A stretch of DNA of 64,000 bases from NCBI GenBank assembly GCA_948560265.1, contig CAOXTD010000005.1:1-64000 (forward strand), written 5' to 3'. A program made the translations under genes and the position numbers. The stretch's first letter is position 1, and the number at the start of each line of letters is the position of its first letter. This document shows positions 17,248 through 26,485 of the stretch, in pieces. Source of the DNA: an uncultured Clostridia bacterium. Its GTDB lineage: Bacteria; Bacillota; Clostridia; TANB77; CAG-508. The notes beneath the pieces are model-generated. The model saw only the letters and a program-made list of their open reading frames with translations. It was not told where the DNA came from and made no database searches.

Positions 17248-18198
17248 ATGATGAGCAAGAAAATATTAATTCTTGTAATATTGGCTATTATTGCGATAAT
17301 GGTAAGTGTTATATATATAAATCTAAAAGTAAAATCAGGGGAGGAGCAAGAAATAGGAATGAACCATACTGATAACAAAAATCCAAATTTCAATTTTAAA
17401 ACAAAAACAGTGAAATTAAATAGTGGATATGAAATGCCACTAAATGGAATAGGAACATATAGCTTAACAGGAGAAACTTGCTACAATTCTATCGTAAGTG
17501 CGTTAAACTCAGGTGTTAGATTGATAGATACAGCTTATATGTATAACAATGAAGAAGAAATAGGAAAAGGAATTAAAGCTTCAAATGTTCCAAGAGAAGA
17601 AATCTTTATTATTACTAAGCTATATCCAAATCAATTTGATAAACCAGAAGAAGCAATAGAAATGGCTTTTGAGAAGCTAAATGTTGATTATATTGATATG
17701 ATGTTATTGCATCACCCAGGAACAAATGATGTAAAAGCATATAAAGCAATGGAGAAGTATGTAAAACAAGGTAAAATTCGCTCTATTGGATTATCTAATT
17801 GGTATGTAAAAGAATTAGAAGAATTTTTGCCACAAATTGATATAATGCCTAGTTTAGTACAAAATGAAATACATCCATATTATCAAGAAAATGATGTAAT
17901 ACCATATATTCAAAACAAAGGAATTGTAGTACAAGGCTGGTATCCTTTTGGCGGTAGAGGACACACCCAAGAGTTATTAAATGATAAAGTGATTAGTGAA
18001 ATTGCTAAGAATCATAATGTAACATCAGCACAAGTTATTTTAAGATGGAATTTACAAAAAGGTGTTGTTGTAATACCAGGTTCAAGTAACCCTGAGCATA
18101 TCAAAGAAAATACGCAAATTTATCATTTTGAATTAACTAATGAAGAAATGGAGAAAATCAATAAATTAGACCGTAATGAAAAGCATGATTGGTATTAG
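17248..18198 (+). CDS. aldo/keto reductase with an N-terminal membrane anchor
   Basis: 316 residues. The AKR barrel (about 52-316) has the catalytic tetrad Asp94, Tyr99 (DTAYMYNNE), Lys124 (IITKLYP) and His155 (MLLHHPG), and the cofactor-site PGSSNPEHIKEN near the end. Unusually it begins with a hydrophobic segment (about 5-25) and a 25-residue spacer, so it is tethered to the membrane. GGGAGG at 17240-17245 supports ATG 17248 (ATG 17251 is also in frame). The divergent LysR gene is the expected regulator. Confidence 0.88.
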   Translation: MMSKKILILVILAIIAIMVSVIYINLKVKSGEEQEIGMNHTDNKNPNFNFKTKTVKLNSGYEMPLNGIGTYSLTGETCYNSIVSALNSGVRLIDTAYMYNNEEEIGKGIKASNVPREEIFIITKLYPNQFDKPEEAIEMAFEKLNVDYIDMMLLHHPGTNDVKAYKAMEKYVKQGKIRSIGLSNWYVKELEEFLPQIDIMPSLVQNEIHPYYQENDVIPYIQNKGIVVQGWYPFGGRGHTQELLNDKVISEIAKNHNVTSAQVILRWNLQKGVVVIPGSSNPEHIKENTQIYHFELTNEEMEKINKLDRNEKHDWY

Positions 18199-18209
18199 GA
18201 GGTGTTGAA

Positions 18210-18263
18210 ATGAAAGTATTAGAGGAAGTTGCATGTATGAAATATGGCATATTTGTTAAATAA
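18210..18263 (+). CDS. 17-residue open frame or remnant
   Basis: An ATG with a good AGGAGGTG (18197-18204) opens MKVLEEVACMKYGIFVK and stops. It lies between the reductase and a hydrolase gene. It may be the start of a deleted gene or a leader peptide; nothing decides between them. Confidence 0.25.
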   Translation: MKVLEEVACMKYGIFVK

Positions 18264-18287
18264 ATTAAAAGAAAGAGGGTAAAAATT

Positions 18288-19277
18288 ATGGAAGAAAAGT
18301 TAAATTTAGTTCAAGAATGGGATAAAACATTCCCAAAAAGTGAGAAAGTAAATCATAGTAAGGTAACATTTCACAATAGATATGGAATGACTTTAGTTGC
18401 AGATATGTATGTTCCAAAAAATATGAAAGAAAAATTACCTGCAATAGCAGTATGTGGACCTTTTGGAGCAGTAAAAGAACAAGCAAGTGGGTTGTATGCT
18501 ATGAATATGGCAGAAAGAGGATTTTTGACAATAGCATTTGATCCGTCATTTACTGGAGAGAGTTCAGGAACACCAAGATATATGGCAAGTCCTGATATTA
18601 ATACAGAAGATTTCCAAGCAGCAGTAGACTTTTTATCAGTTCAGGAAAATGTTGATTCTGAAAAGATTGGAATTATAGGGATTTGTGGATGGGGTGGAAT
18701 GGCTATAAATGTAGCAGCTCTTGACACCAGAATAAAAGCTACTGTTGTATCTACAATGTATGATATGACAAGAGTAAACGCAAATGGATATTTTGATGAA
18801 GGGGATAATGAAGAAACAAGATACAATAATAAAGTAGCTTTAAATGCACAAAGAATTAGAGATTATAAAAATGGAAGTTATGAGTTAGGGGGAGGATGTT
18901 TAGAACTTCCTGTGCCAGAAGATGCTCCATTCTATGTTAAAGACTATAGCGAATATTATAAAGGAAGAAGTTATCATTCAAGAAGTTTAAATTCAAATGG
19001 TGGTTGGAATAAAATCGGCTGTATGTCGTTTATCAATCAACCTATATTAAAATATAGTAACGAGATTCGTTCAGCAGTATTGATTATACATGGAGAAAAA
19101 GCTCATTCTTGTTATTTTAGTAAAGATGCTTATAAGGCTATGACTACAAATAGTAAATATACAGATAATAAAGAATTAATGATAATTCCAAATGCTGTTC
19201 ATACTGATTTATATGATAATATGAATATAATACCTTTTGATAAAATAGAAGAATTCTTAAACAATAATTTGAAATAA
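18288..19277 (+). CDS. alpha/beta hydrolase, dienelactone-hydrolase-like with Cys nucleophile
   Basis: 329 residues. The elbow IGICGWGG puts a cysteine (Cys133) at the nucleophile position, as in dienelactone hydrolase; a late NAVHTDLYD gives His305. The N-terminal sequence VTFHNRYGMTLVADMYVP and FDPSFTGESSGTPRY are typical of a large uncharacterised hydrolase family. AGAGGG precedes ATG 18288. It is co-directional with the aldo/keto reductase and may share its regulation by LysR. Substrate unknown. Confidence 0.85.
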   Translation: MEEKLNLVQEWDKTFPKSEKVNHSKVTFHNRYGMTLVADMYVPKNMKEKLPAIAVCGPFGAVKEQASGLYAMNMAERGFLTIAFDPSFTGESSGTPRYMASPDINTEDFQAAVDFLSVQENVDSEKIGIIGICGWGGMAINVAALDTRIKATVVSTMYDMTRVNANGYFDEGDNEETRYNNKVALNAQRIRDYKNGSYELGGGCLELPVPEDAPFYVKDYSEYYKGRSYHSRSLNSNGGWNKIGCMSFINQPILKYSNEIRSAVLIIHGEKAHSCYFSKDAYKAMTTNSKYTDNKELMIIPNAVHTDLYDNMNIIPFDKIEEFLNNNLK

Positions 19278-19311
19278 TTATCTTGGTAAATTATATGTAT
19301 AAAGAAGATTA

Positions 19312-19341
19312 TACCCAATGGAAAGAATTTTCCATTGGGTA
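19312..19341. terminator. 13-bp perfect hairpin between convergent genes
   Basis: TACCCAATGGAAA (19312-19324) pairs with TTTCCATTGGGTA (19329-19341). It lies between the plus-strand hydrolase and the minus-strand collagen-like gene and probably ends both transcripts, though T runs are weak. Confidence 0.7.
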
Positions 19342-19380
19342 CAATTTATCTTAAGCTAGTCTTAAATTTGACTATAATGA

Positions 19381-21018
19381 CTAAGCTATCTCTATTCCAG
19401 CACTTGCATAACCAACTACTGTGTTTATTAAAGAAAGACCACTAGCATTAGCAGAGAATACCATTAATAAACGTGACTGAGCAGTAACAGGAATAGATAG
19501 ACCTGTTGTTATTCCACTGCTGACAGTACCAATAGATATTACTCCCGAAAGTGCAGGAGAAAGATCTACAAAAGCTCCTGGTATTGGAGTAAATATATTG
19601 TTAGGCGTATTAGATACATATAACTGTGCTCTAATTGTAATGTTAGAGCCAAGAAGTGATAAAGCAGCAGTAGTACTAAAATAAGCACTTAAAGATGTGA
19701 TTGTTCCTGCTCTAGGCATTGAAAAAGCAAAGTTAGATAAAGTTCCAGATGGGTTAGTAAGGTCAATACTAGAACCTAGAACTGTAAGTCCAGGAGCAGA
19801 AGAACCAAATCCTATAAATGCAGGAACACCAGCCAAACCAGCGGCAATAGTAGTAAGTGATATTGGTAAGCCTGATGCTAGAGGTATGATACTAGTACTT
19901 CCATTTGCACCAGTGGCACCAGTAGCACCTGTTGCGCCTGTTATACCAGTAGCGCCAGTGGCTCCTGTGACACCTGTTGCACCTGTAGGTCCGGTTGCTC
20001 CTGTAACACCGTCTAAGCCAGCACTACCTGTAGCGCCAGTTACGCCAGTGGCTCCAGTAGGACCTGTAGGACCAATATCTCCAGTGGCACCTGTGCTACC
20101 TGTAGCACCATCTAAACCAGTTGCTCCAGTAGGGCCAGTAGCGCCTGTTTCACCGGTAGCTCCAGTGGCACCAGTAACACCTGTAACACCAGTAGGACCA
20201 GTTGCACCAGTTTCGCCCGTAGCTCCTGTTATACCAGTAGGACCTGTGGCTCCTGTAGGGCCGGTGGCACCAGTAGCACCTGTAACGCCTGTAGGGCCAA
20301 TATCACCAGCAAGTCCAGTGGCACCTGTTGCGCCAGTCACACCAGTAACTCCTGTAGGACCTGTGGCACCTGTAGCACCAGTTTCACCCGTAGGTCCAGT
20401 AGCACCTGTAATTCCTGTAGGACCAATAGGACCTGTACTACCTGTAGGTCCAGTTGCTCCTGTAGCACCATCTAAACCAGCACTGCCAGTAGCACCTGTA
20501 TTACCAGTAGGACCTGTTGCGCCAGTATCACCAATTGCACCGGTAGCGCCAGTCGCACCAGTACTGCCTGTACTACCGGTTGCACCAGTAATTCCAGTAG
20601 GACCAGTAGCACCAGTAGCTCCCGTGTTACCAGTATTACCTGTAACACCAGTAGGACCAGTATCTCCAACAGGACCTGTACTACCTGTCGCGCCAGTCGC
20701 ACCTGTTTCTCCAGTAGGACCAGTGACACCTGTAGCACCTGTACTACCAGTAGGTCCTGTTATACCAGGACAACAACAGCCCCTAGGACCAGTTGCTCCA
20801 GTAGGACCAGTAGGGCCTGTTGCGCCAGTATTACCATTGCAACCTCTTGGACCAGTAGGACCGGTTGCACCAGTGGCACCTGTTGCTCCTACAGGTCTAC
20901 AACAGCAATCGTCATTATCACAATTACTGTCACAACCACAAGCATAACTTACTTGATAATTATTGTTATCATTTTCATCATTACTTGCAGTTTTGTTAAA
21001 GTTTTTGAAAAAATTCAT
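19381..21018 (-). CDS. collagen-like GXT-repeat surface protein (BclA-like)
   Basis: 545 residues: a leader (1-43) with a Cys-rich cluster CGCDSNCDNDDCCCRP, about 110 uninterrupted Gly-X-Y triplets (44 to about 375) with Thr in most Y positions (GATGPTGATG pattern), and a 170-residue non-collagen C-terminal domain with a BclA-like beta-rich look. Such proteins trimerise and are O-glycosylated on Thr, often in spore surface filaments. AAAGGAGG lies 8 bases before ATG. The upstream co-directional gene is a glycosyltransferase. The DNA of the repeat also gives long open frames on other frames and strands; they are artefacts of the repeat. Confidence 0.92.
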   Translation of the reverse strand: MNFFKNFNKTASNDENDNNNYQVSYACGCDSNCDNDDCCCRPVGATGATGATGPTGPRGCNGNTGATGPTGPTGATGPRGCCCPGITGPTGSTGATGVTGPTGETGATGATGSTGPVGDTGPTGVTGNTGNTGATGATGPTGITGATGSTGSTGATGATGAIGDTGATGPTGNTGATGSAGLDGATGATGPTGSTGPIGPTGITGATGPTGETGATGATGPTGVTGVTGATGATGLAGDIGPTGVTGATGATGPTGATGPTGITGATGETGATGPTGVTGVTGATGATGETGATGPTGATGLDGATGSTGATGDIGPTGPTGATGVTGATGSAGLDGVTGATGPTGATGVTGATGATGITGATGATGATGANGSTSIIPLASGLPISLTTIAAGLAGVPAFIGFGSSAPGLTVLGSSIDLTNPSGTLSNFAFSMPRAGTITSLSAYFSTTAALSLLGSNITIRAQLYVSNTPNNIFTPIPGAFVDLSPALSGVISIGTVSSGITTGLSIPVTAQSRLLMVFSANASGLSLINTVVGYASAGIEIA

Positions 21019-21082
21019 TCATATACCTCCTTTGTATAGAGTAAGAGAAAACTTACTCCATATAATATATGCTTGTATTTTT

Positions 21083-22165
21083 CTATTGGTTAGTAGTTTC
21101 TTTATTTTGAAAATAATTTTTATTATATAAAAAGGCCTTATCATTAGGCTTTAATTCACCAGCTTTATTGTTATATAAGAGGGCTTTTTCAGTATCGCCA
21201 ATTTTGTCATAACATACACAAAGCTGAATATATGGGATATATCCAAAATAATCTGCATTATGAAATCCGCCACTTTTCATATCTGGTTTATTTGAAATAG
21301 CTAATTCATACCAGAAAATGGCAATTTCTATGTGATTATTTTCTAGAAAATGATTACCTAATTTGCAACATACTTCAGGTCTAGGTTTATCAAATTCAAA
21401 ACTTCTAAGCAATGCTATAAAAGCGTTAGTATTGTCATTTATCTTTTGATAGCAGTCAGATAAATCAACACAAGCACTAATGCAGTTTTCAATCCAACCT
21501 TGTTTGGAATTTAAAAAATTATTGAAACTCTCAATGGCTTTTTGGTATTGACCATTGTAATAGAGCTCTCTGGAATAATAAAATTGTTGTCTTGGGTCAA
21601 GTTCTAAACCTTCCGCAATCATCTTATTAAAGATTTTCAAGTTTCTACCTTTCTCACTGGGATGTAATTTTTTGTGTGCAATTGCAATATCAGAATATAT
21701 AATATTTCCACTAGGGGGAATTACCTCATGAATAGGGCTAATCCATTGATAATTTTTCTTACGAGATATTAATCTTTCTCTATAGTAAGAAAGTGTTGGA
21801 TTATCATATTCATCAAATGCAACATTATATTTCATCATTACCATATCAACAGATGGATCTAAAGTATTTTTTAGTTGTTTTAAGTTAGCAAGGTCGTTTT
21901 CAAAAATAACATCATCAGCATCTAACCACATAATATAATCCTTACTAGCCTTTGAAAAGGCATAGTTTCGAGCTTTAGAAAAATCATCTACCCAATTGAA
22001 ATGATATATTTGATTGGTATATTTTTTTACAATTTCTAGTGTAGAGTCAGTAGAACCAGTATCTACTACTATAATTTCATCAACGACGTCTTTTACACAT
22101 TCTAGACAACGCCCAATAACATCTTCCTCATTTTTTACAATCATACATAAACTAATGCTAATCAT
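21083..22165 (-). CDS. family 2 glycosyltransferase with TPR-like C-terminus
   Basis: 360 residues. GT-A domain with ISLCMIVKNEEDVI, VVDTGSTDST and the DXD metal motif Asp82-Ala83-Asp84 (MWLDADD), followed by helical repeats (about 190-350) containing SRELYYNGQYQKAIESF-type TPR units. It lies 64 bases upstream of the Thr-rich collagen-like gene on the same strand, so it is the likely enzyme that starts or extends sugar chains on that protein. The partnership is inferred from position. Confidence 0.9.
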   Translation of the reverse strand: MISISLCMIVKNEEDVIGRCLECVKDVVDEIIVVDTGSTDSTLEIVKKYTNQIYHFNWVDDFSKARNYAFSKASKDYIMWLDADDVIFENDLANLKQLKNTLDPSVDMVMMKYNVAFDEYDNPTLSYYRERLISRKKNYQWISPIHEVIPPSGNIIYSDIAIAHKKLHPSEKGRNLKIFNKMIAEGLELDPRQQFYYSRELYYNGQYQKAIESFNNFLNSKQGWIENCISACVDLSDCYQKINDNTNAFIALLRSFEFDKPRPEVCCKLGNHFLENNHIEIAIFWYELAISNKPDMKSGGFHNADYFGYIPYIQLCVCYDKIGDTEKALLYNNKAGELKPNDKAFLYNKNYFQNKETTNQ

Positions 22166-22277
22166 ACAAAATCTCCTTTTGTGTCATAATATGAAGATAA
22201 AAAATATTTTGTTCCTTGTGTGGATAAGAGTTTTATTGTAATAAAAATGCAGTTCAATGTGAGAGGACTAAAATATA

Positions 22278-22306
22278 TTGACAAGTGGGTAAATATAATA
22301 TAAAAT
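22278..22306 (+). promoter_or_regulatory. sigma-A type promoter of the rhuM gene
   Basis: TTGACA (22278-22283), 17-base spacer, TAAAAT (22301-22306), about 85 bases before the rhuM start. Confidence 0.7.
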
Positions 22307-22390
22307 ACAAACAGCGGTTCTTTTGGAAAATTTGGAATTAAAAATGAAAGAGATGAGATTAATTGAAGGATATAGGAGGGCGATGCTCAG

Positions 22391-23437
22391 TTGAAGAAAA
22401 ATGAAAAAGAAATTACTATTCGTTCAAGTGCGGCAGAATATTTAACTTATATAGCTGCTACAGGAGATAATCCAGAAAGTATAGAAGTAAGGTACGAAGA
22501 TGAAAATATTTGGCTAACACAAAAGATGTTAGCAACAATATATAATGTTTCAGTATCTGCAATTAATCAGCATATAAAGAAAATATATGAAGATAATGAG
22601 TTAGAAGAAAAGTCAACTATTAAGAATTTCTTAATAGTTCAAAAAGAAGGTAATAGAGAGATTTCTAGAAATGTGGCTCATTATAATTTACAAATGATAA
22701 TTAGTGTTGGATTTAAAGTTAATAATGAAAGAGCAGTACAATTTAGAAAATGGGCAAATCAAATTGTAAAAGATTACACAATAAAAGGTTGGGTAATGGA
22801 TGACGAACGATTAAAAAATGGAGGTTCAATTTTAACTGAAAAATACTTTGAAGAGCAATTAGAACGAGTTAGAGAAATAAGGATGTCGGAAAGAAAATTT
22901 TACCAAAAGATTACTGATATTTATGCAACGTCAATTGATTATGATAAAACTGCTCAAGCGACTATTAGATTTTTTACGGCAGTTCAAAATAAACTACATT
23001 ATGCTGTTTCAGGAAATACAGCAGCAGAAATAATTTATAATAGAGCAGATTATAGAAAAGAGCATATGGGATTAAAAACATGGGAAGGTGCTCCAAATAG
23101 TAAAATACATAAATATGATGTGACAATTGCAAAAAATTATTTATTGGAAGATGAAATTGCTCAGTTAGAAAGATTGGTTTCAGCATATTTAGATTTAGCA
23201 GAAATGCAAGCAATGCGACATATACCTATGACAATGGAGGATTGGGAAGAAAGATTGAATGGATTTCTAACATTGTGGGACCACGACATTTTGCAAGATA
23301 ATGGAAGAATATCAGCAGAAATGGCTAAATTGCATGCTGAAACAGAGTTTGAAAAGTATAGAGTTATACAAGATAAAAACTATATTTCAGATTTTGATGA
23401 GTTAATAGCAGAAACAAAAAATCTAAATAATGTCTGA
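22391..23437 (+). CDS. rhuM: RhuM family protein
   Basis: 348 residues matching the RhuM family along its whole length: VRYEDENIWLTQKMLATIYNVS near the N-terminus (a phage-antirepressor-like DNA-binding region), FRKWANQIVKDYTIKGWVMD, IRMSERKFYQKITDIYATSIDYD and the C-terminal AEMQAMRHIPMTMEDWEERL. RhuM genes occur in genomic islands, often near restriction or defence genes; function is poorly known. Start is TTG 22391 with AGGAGGG at 22374-22380. It stands alone here, with a good promoter. Confidence 0.88.
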   Translation: MKKNEKEITIRSSAAEYLTYIAATGDNPESIEVRYEDENIWLTQKMLATIYNVSVSAINQHIKKIYEDNELEEKSTIKNFLIVQKEGNREISRNVAHYNLQMIISVGFKVNNERAVQFRKWANQIVKDYTIKGWVMDDERLKNGGSILTEKYFEEQLERVREIRMSERKFYQKITDIYATSIDYDKTAQATIRFFTAVQNKLHYAVSGNTAAEIIYNRADYRKEHMGLKTWEGAPNSKIHKYDVTIAKNYLLEDEIAQLERLVSAYLDLAEMQAMRHIPMTMEDWEERLNGFLTLWDHDILQDNGRISAEMAKLHAETEFEKYRVIQDKNYISDFDELIAETKNLNNV

Positions 23438-23513
23438 GTGACAACTAGTAATTTGTAGAAAAAATATATTACTATTAGTTATTGTATAATAATTGTGAAA
23501 GGATAGAAAAATT

Positions 23514-24115
23514 ATGGATGATAAAATAAAAGTTTCAAAGGAAAATTTAGAAAATTATTATTTAACTATGATTTTGATTAATAATTCATATAAAAATCAA
23601 GTATTTGGTATAAATAAAAACTGTGAACCTTTTTTAGATAGATTTAAGGAGTACTTCAAATGTGATATTAATGATAAATTATATATTACTATGTTTAATT
23701 ATGTAAAGCTGTCTGTGGAATATTTACAAATGCAATCGGCAATAACAATTATGTATCATCTTTTTGAACAATTTATTAAGGTATTTTTTTGTATTAATAT
23801 GGACAAAGATTATTTTACTGAAGCAAAGAAGATTGTAGAAAAGTATGAATATAATTTTGAAGATAATACTTACTATGAGATTGTTAATAAATACAGATTA
23901 TTAAATAATTTTATAAAACATGGAGGGAGTACAGAACTAGAAAAAAATACTCAGAATTAATAAATAAAGATTGTTGTTTTGATAAATATGGTAGTATATT
24001 AGACAATTCTTTAAATATAGATAATGATAATATTGATGAATGTTGTGTAGGGCTATGTAATTTTATTAAGGAGATGTATATATTTTTTGAAGATATGGGA
24101 TATATTGATGAATAA
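23514..24115 (+). pseudogene. hypothetical gene broken in an A run
   Basis: The first 148 codons end prematurely just after a run of seven A (23941-23947). Adding one A keeps the frame open for a further stretch (KYSELINKDCCFDKYGSIL onwards to the stop at 24115), giving a 200-residue protein. Sequence is hydrophilic and helical; no family recognised. This is a homopolymer indel, unlike the C|GG breaks elsewhere. It may be a real mutation, slippage, or a read error. Confidence 0.55.
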
Positions 24116-24186
24116 TAAAATATTCAAAAGATACATAAATAATATTATATAAATTAAAAATTTATTAAATCGTCGTATATAGAGTA

Positions 24187-24260
24187 AACGATTAGTTAAT
24201 AATTGTCTGCTTTTATTATAATATAGTGAATATAAAATAGTAAGTTGTAGAGGAGATATA
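24187..24260 (+). repeat. terminator-promoter-leader module, copy d
   Basis: Imperfect hairpin around ACGATTAGTTAATAATTGT with CTGCTTTT, then TATAAT at 24217-24222, leader AAAATAGTAAGTTGTAGAGG and the ribosome binding site for ATG 24264. Confidence 0.6.
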
Positions 24261-24263
24261 AAA

Positions 24264-24722
24264 ATGAGAAAGTTTTCAATAATGCTTTTAATTTTATTAG
24301 TAATTAGTGTAGGTTTCAATATTTATTTTTTGGTGATTAACCAAGAAAAACAAGTTGCACAGTCATATCTAGAAGGAAAATATGAAGGTGGAAGAACATA
24401 TTACAATTACAGTGATGATAAAGAGTATGTACCAAAAGATTATTGGGACTTGGGATATGGCAAAACAAGTAATACATTGATATTCTATAAGAATGGTACT
24501 ATGACTTATAATAATTTTGCGGGGACATATTCATATAGTCCAAAAATTAAAATTATAACTTTTTCATTTAGAAGAAATAATCAAGAGGAAACATATACCT
24601 TTGAAGTTAGTGATGATTTAAAAATATTAAAAAGCACTAACAAAGACGATAATACAGGTCTAATAAATGGAGAGAAACTTCCATATTTTATTGAAGAATA
24701 TTTATTGAAACAAAAAGAATAA
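24264..24722 (+). CDS. hypothetical signal-anchored protein
   Basis: 152 residues: N-terminal membrane segment (about 5-26), then a domain of short strands (YLEGKYEGGRTYYNYS, TLIFYKNGTMTYNNFAGTY, IKIITFSFR, ETYTFEVSDDLKIL) that looks like a small beta-barrel or META-type sensor of the 'value after test' kind. No family is assigned. AGAGGAG ribosome binding site from module d. Confidence 0.55.
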   Translation: MRKFSIMLLILLVISVGFNIYFLVINQEKQVAQSYLEGKYEGGRTYYNYSDDKEYVPKDYWDLGYGKTSNTLIFYKNGTMTYNNFAGTYSYSPKIKIITFSFRRNNQEETYTFEVSDDLKILKSTNKDDNTGLINGEKLPYFIEEYLLKQKE

Positions 24723-24832
24723 ACTTATAAATTACAATTTTGTAGTTTGAAAGATTTATAGTAATTTATCATTAAAATTAAAAATATGAAGAAATATATT
24801 TTATAAGAAGTAAAACAAATAAGGAGAGAAAA

Positions 24833-25552
24833 ATGCAAAAAATTATAAATTATGGCTTGATTATATTATCATTATTTATTGGAATTGTTTTTTATTTTTC
24901 TTTTGATGTTGAAGAAATATTATGGAATAAGTATGAACAAGAAAGTATTAGTAGCGAGCAAATAAAAAGTGATTCTACTAAAGATTACACAGGGTTAAAA
25001 GCAGGAGAAGGTATTACTACAATTACCAATTTGGCAGATTGGGATAAAGTTTTAAATGATATAGACTATGTAAAAGTTATACCTAAAAGTATTGAAAAAA
25101 CAAATGTATATAGTTTATCAAAATGGAGTGAACATTATACGAAAAAGTCGAATGGAACATCTTGGAGAAAACTTGCAGAGGTAAAAGAAACATCATTTGA
25201 TATTTCTGCAAATTATACACCATATTATATGATTGAGTTAGAAGATGGAAATTCTATACTTGCACAAATGAATAGAGCGATTGCAAAAAAGATAGAAAGA
25301 GGAGAAAAGATTGAACTTCCACTAGGGAAAAAAATTGGATTTTCAAAAGAAGCAAAAAATCTTTTAAGAACTATTTGTGATGAAAAAAATGTTTCTACTG
25401 ATTATGTTCTATATACAATAGATAATAATTGGCAAGCAGAAAATGTTGATACAATATTTTATATAAAACTTGTCAGTGCTTTTGTTTTATTCATAGTGTT
25501 AGCAGTGATTTTACAGCTTGTCTATGATAAATTCTTTTGTAAACATTGTTGA
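24833..25552 (+). CDS. hypothetical protein with terminal membrane segments
   Basis: 239 residues with a membrane segment at each end (about 6-24 and 209-231) and a 180-residue extracytoplasmic domain between them. The last residues FFCKHC end in a cytoplasmic-side Cys pair. No family recognised. AAGGAGAG precedes ATG 24833. It stands alone, 110 bases after the previous gene. Confidence 0.55.
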   Translation: MQKIINYGLIILSLFIGIVFYFSFDVEEILWNKYEQESISSEQIKSDSTKDYTGLKAGEGITTITNLADWDKVLNDIDYVKVIPKSIEKTNVYSLSKWSEHYTKKSNGTSWRKLAEVKETSFDISANYTPYYMIELEDGNSILAQMNRAIAKKIERGEKIELPLGKKIGFSKEAKNLLRTICDEKNVSTDYVLYTIDNNWQAENVDTIFYIKLVSAFVLFIVLAVILQLVYDKFFCKHC

Positions 25553-25610
25553 AAATAATGTTACAAAGTAGTATATTGTTAAATAGTTAAATTAAGGGAG
25601 GAATAGTAAT

Positions 25611-26141
25611 ATGGGATTATTTTCTAAAAAGCCAAAAGTGGTAGAATATGATGCAAATGATTGTGAAATAAAGAAAAAAAGGATGAGAGAAATCTTTAAT
25701 GAAACAGTTAATGATGGAGATACTTATGAGATTTTGTATGCTTTTATGACAACTTCAAAATATGAGCAAGGCTTTGTGTTTGATACAAACACAACTACAT
25801 TTTTCTTTTATATAGTTGGATATAGAAAAAGTGATTTTAATTTAGTTTTAGTACAAATAGATTCTCAATTAAAAGAACATTCTGATGCAATTTATATTGA
25901 TATGAATAATGTTAGCAATGTATCGTATGATCCAAAGATACAGCTATTATGTTTTCAATATAAAAAGGGAACAGCTGATTATGGAGAATTACTAAAAATA
26001 GGAGGAACAAGTGCTAAAACATTATATGGACCTAAAAATATTTATCAACCAGAGGAAATAGAAAAAGTGCTTGATTTTGCAGAGGCTTTTCGTGCTACTT
26101 TGGAAGAAAAAGGCTACAAATTAGATAAATGGAAAAGATAA
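25611..26141 (+). CDS. hypothetical cytosolic protein
   Basis: 176 residues, no signal or membrane segment. It starts MGLFSKKPKVVEYDANDC and has alternating strands and a C-terminal helix (PEEIEKVLDFAEAFRATL), an outline like small PH-like domain proteins. No family is assigned. GGGAGG precedes ATG 25611. It ends just before repeat module e. Confidence 0.55.
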   Translation: MGLFSKKPKVVEYDANDCEIKKKRMREIFNETVNDGDTYEILYAFMTTSKYEQGFVFDTNTTTFFFYIVGYRKSDFNLVLVQIDSQLKEHSDAIYIDMNNVSNVSYDPKIQLLCFQYKKGTADYGELLKIGGTSAKTLYGPKNIYQPEEIEKVLDFAEAFRATLEEKGYKLDKWKR

Positions 26142-26165
26142 AGGAAAGTAAAATTCCAAGTTCAC

Positions 26166-26245
26166 AAGCAGATGATTTATTGAAAATCGTCTGCTTTTAT
26201 GCTATTATTTAGAAAACAAAATAGGAAGTTGTAGAGGAGGAAGAT
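26166..26245 (+). repeat. terminator-promoter-leader module, copy e
   Basis: AAGCAGATGATTT (26166-26178) pairs with AAATCGTCTGCTT (26184-26196) and a T run, followed by TATTAT, the leader AAAATAGGAAGTTGTAGAGG and the ribosome binding site of the EVE-like remnant at 26248. Confidence 0.6.
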
Positions 26246-26247
26246 AA

Positions 26248-26485
26248 ATGAATTGGTTTAAACCAACAAATCCGAAGCATTATAATCATAAACAAGCTTT
26301 TCAAGAATTGAAAATTATAACTTGGAAAAGTTCTACTAAAAAAATAGAAGTAGGAGATATCATATATATATATTCATCACATATAGAGAAAAGATTAACA
26401 CATAGAAGAACTAGATAAAGAAGAATTAAATTATGAACAATTAATGAAACATGGATTAAAAACCACTTTAAAGAGTTTTTATTGA
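26248..26485 (+). pseudogene. decayed EVE-like domain gene
   Basis: ATG 26248 opens MNWFKPTNPKHYNHKQAFQ with IEVGDIIYIY, the beginning expected of an EVE-like domain. Frame 0 stops at 26418; another frame then carries the C-terminal piece LDKEELNYEQLMKHGLKTTL to 26485. The central strands are missing. A deletion with frame loss explains it. No CGG is involved. Confidence 0.55.

Noticed and set aside
19900..20900. Tandem short repeats that could suggest a CRISPR array
   Set aside because: The period is 9 bases and multiples, matching Gly-X-Thr codons in frame; there are no spacers or unique repeat units.
19697..20947. Long proline-rich open frame on the plus strand opposite the collagen-like gene (PVAPVAPV repeats)
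   Set aside because: It is the antisense of the Gly-X-Thr repeat. It has no ribosome binding site, and the minus-strand gene has a proper start and family structure.
22391..23437. Prophage or defence island around rhuM
   Set aside because: RhuM stands alone; no integrase, capsid, restriction or toxin genes are next to it.
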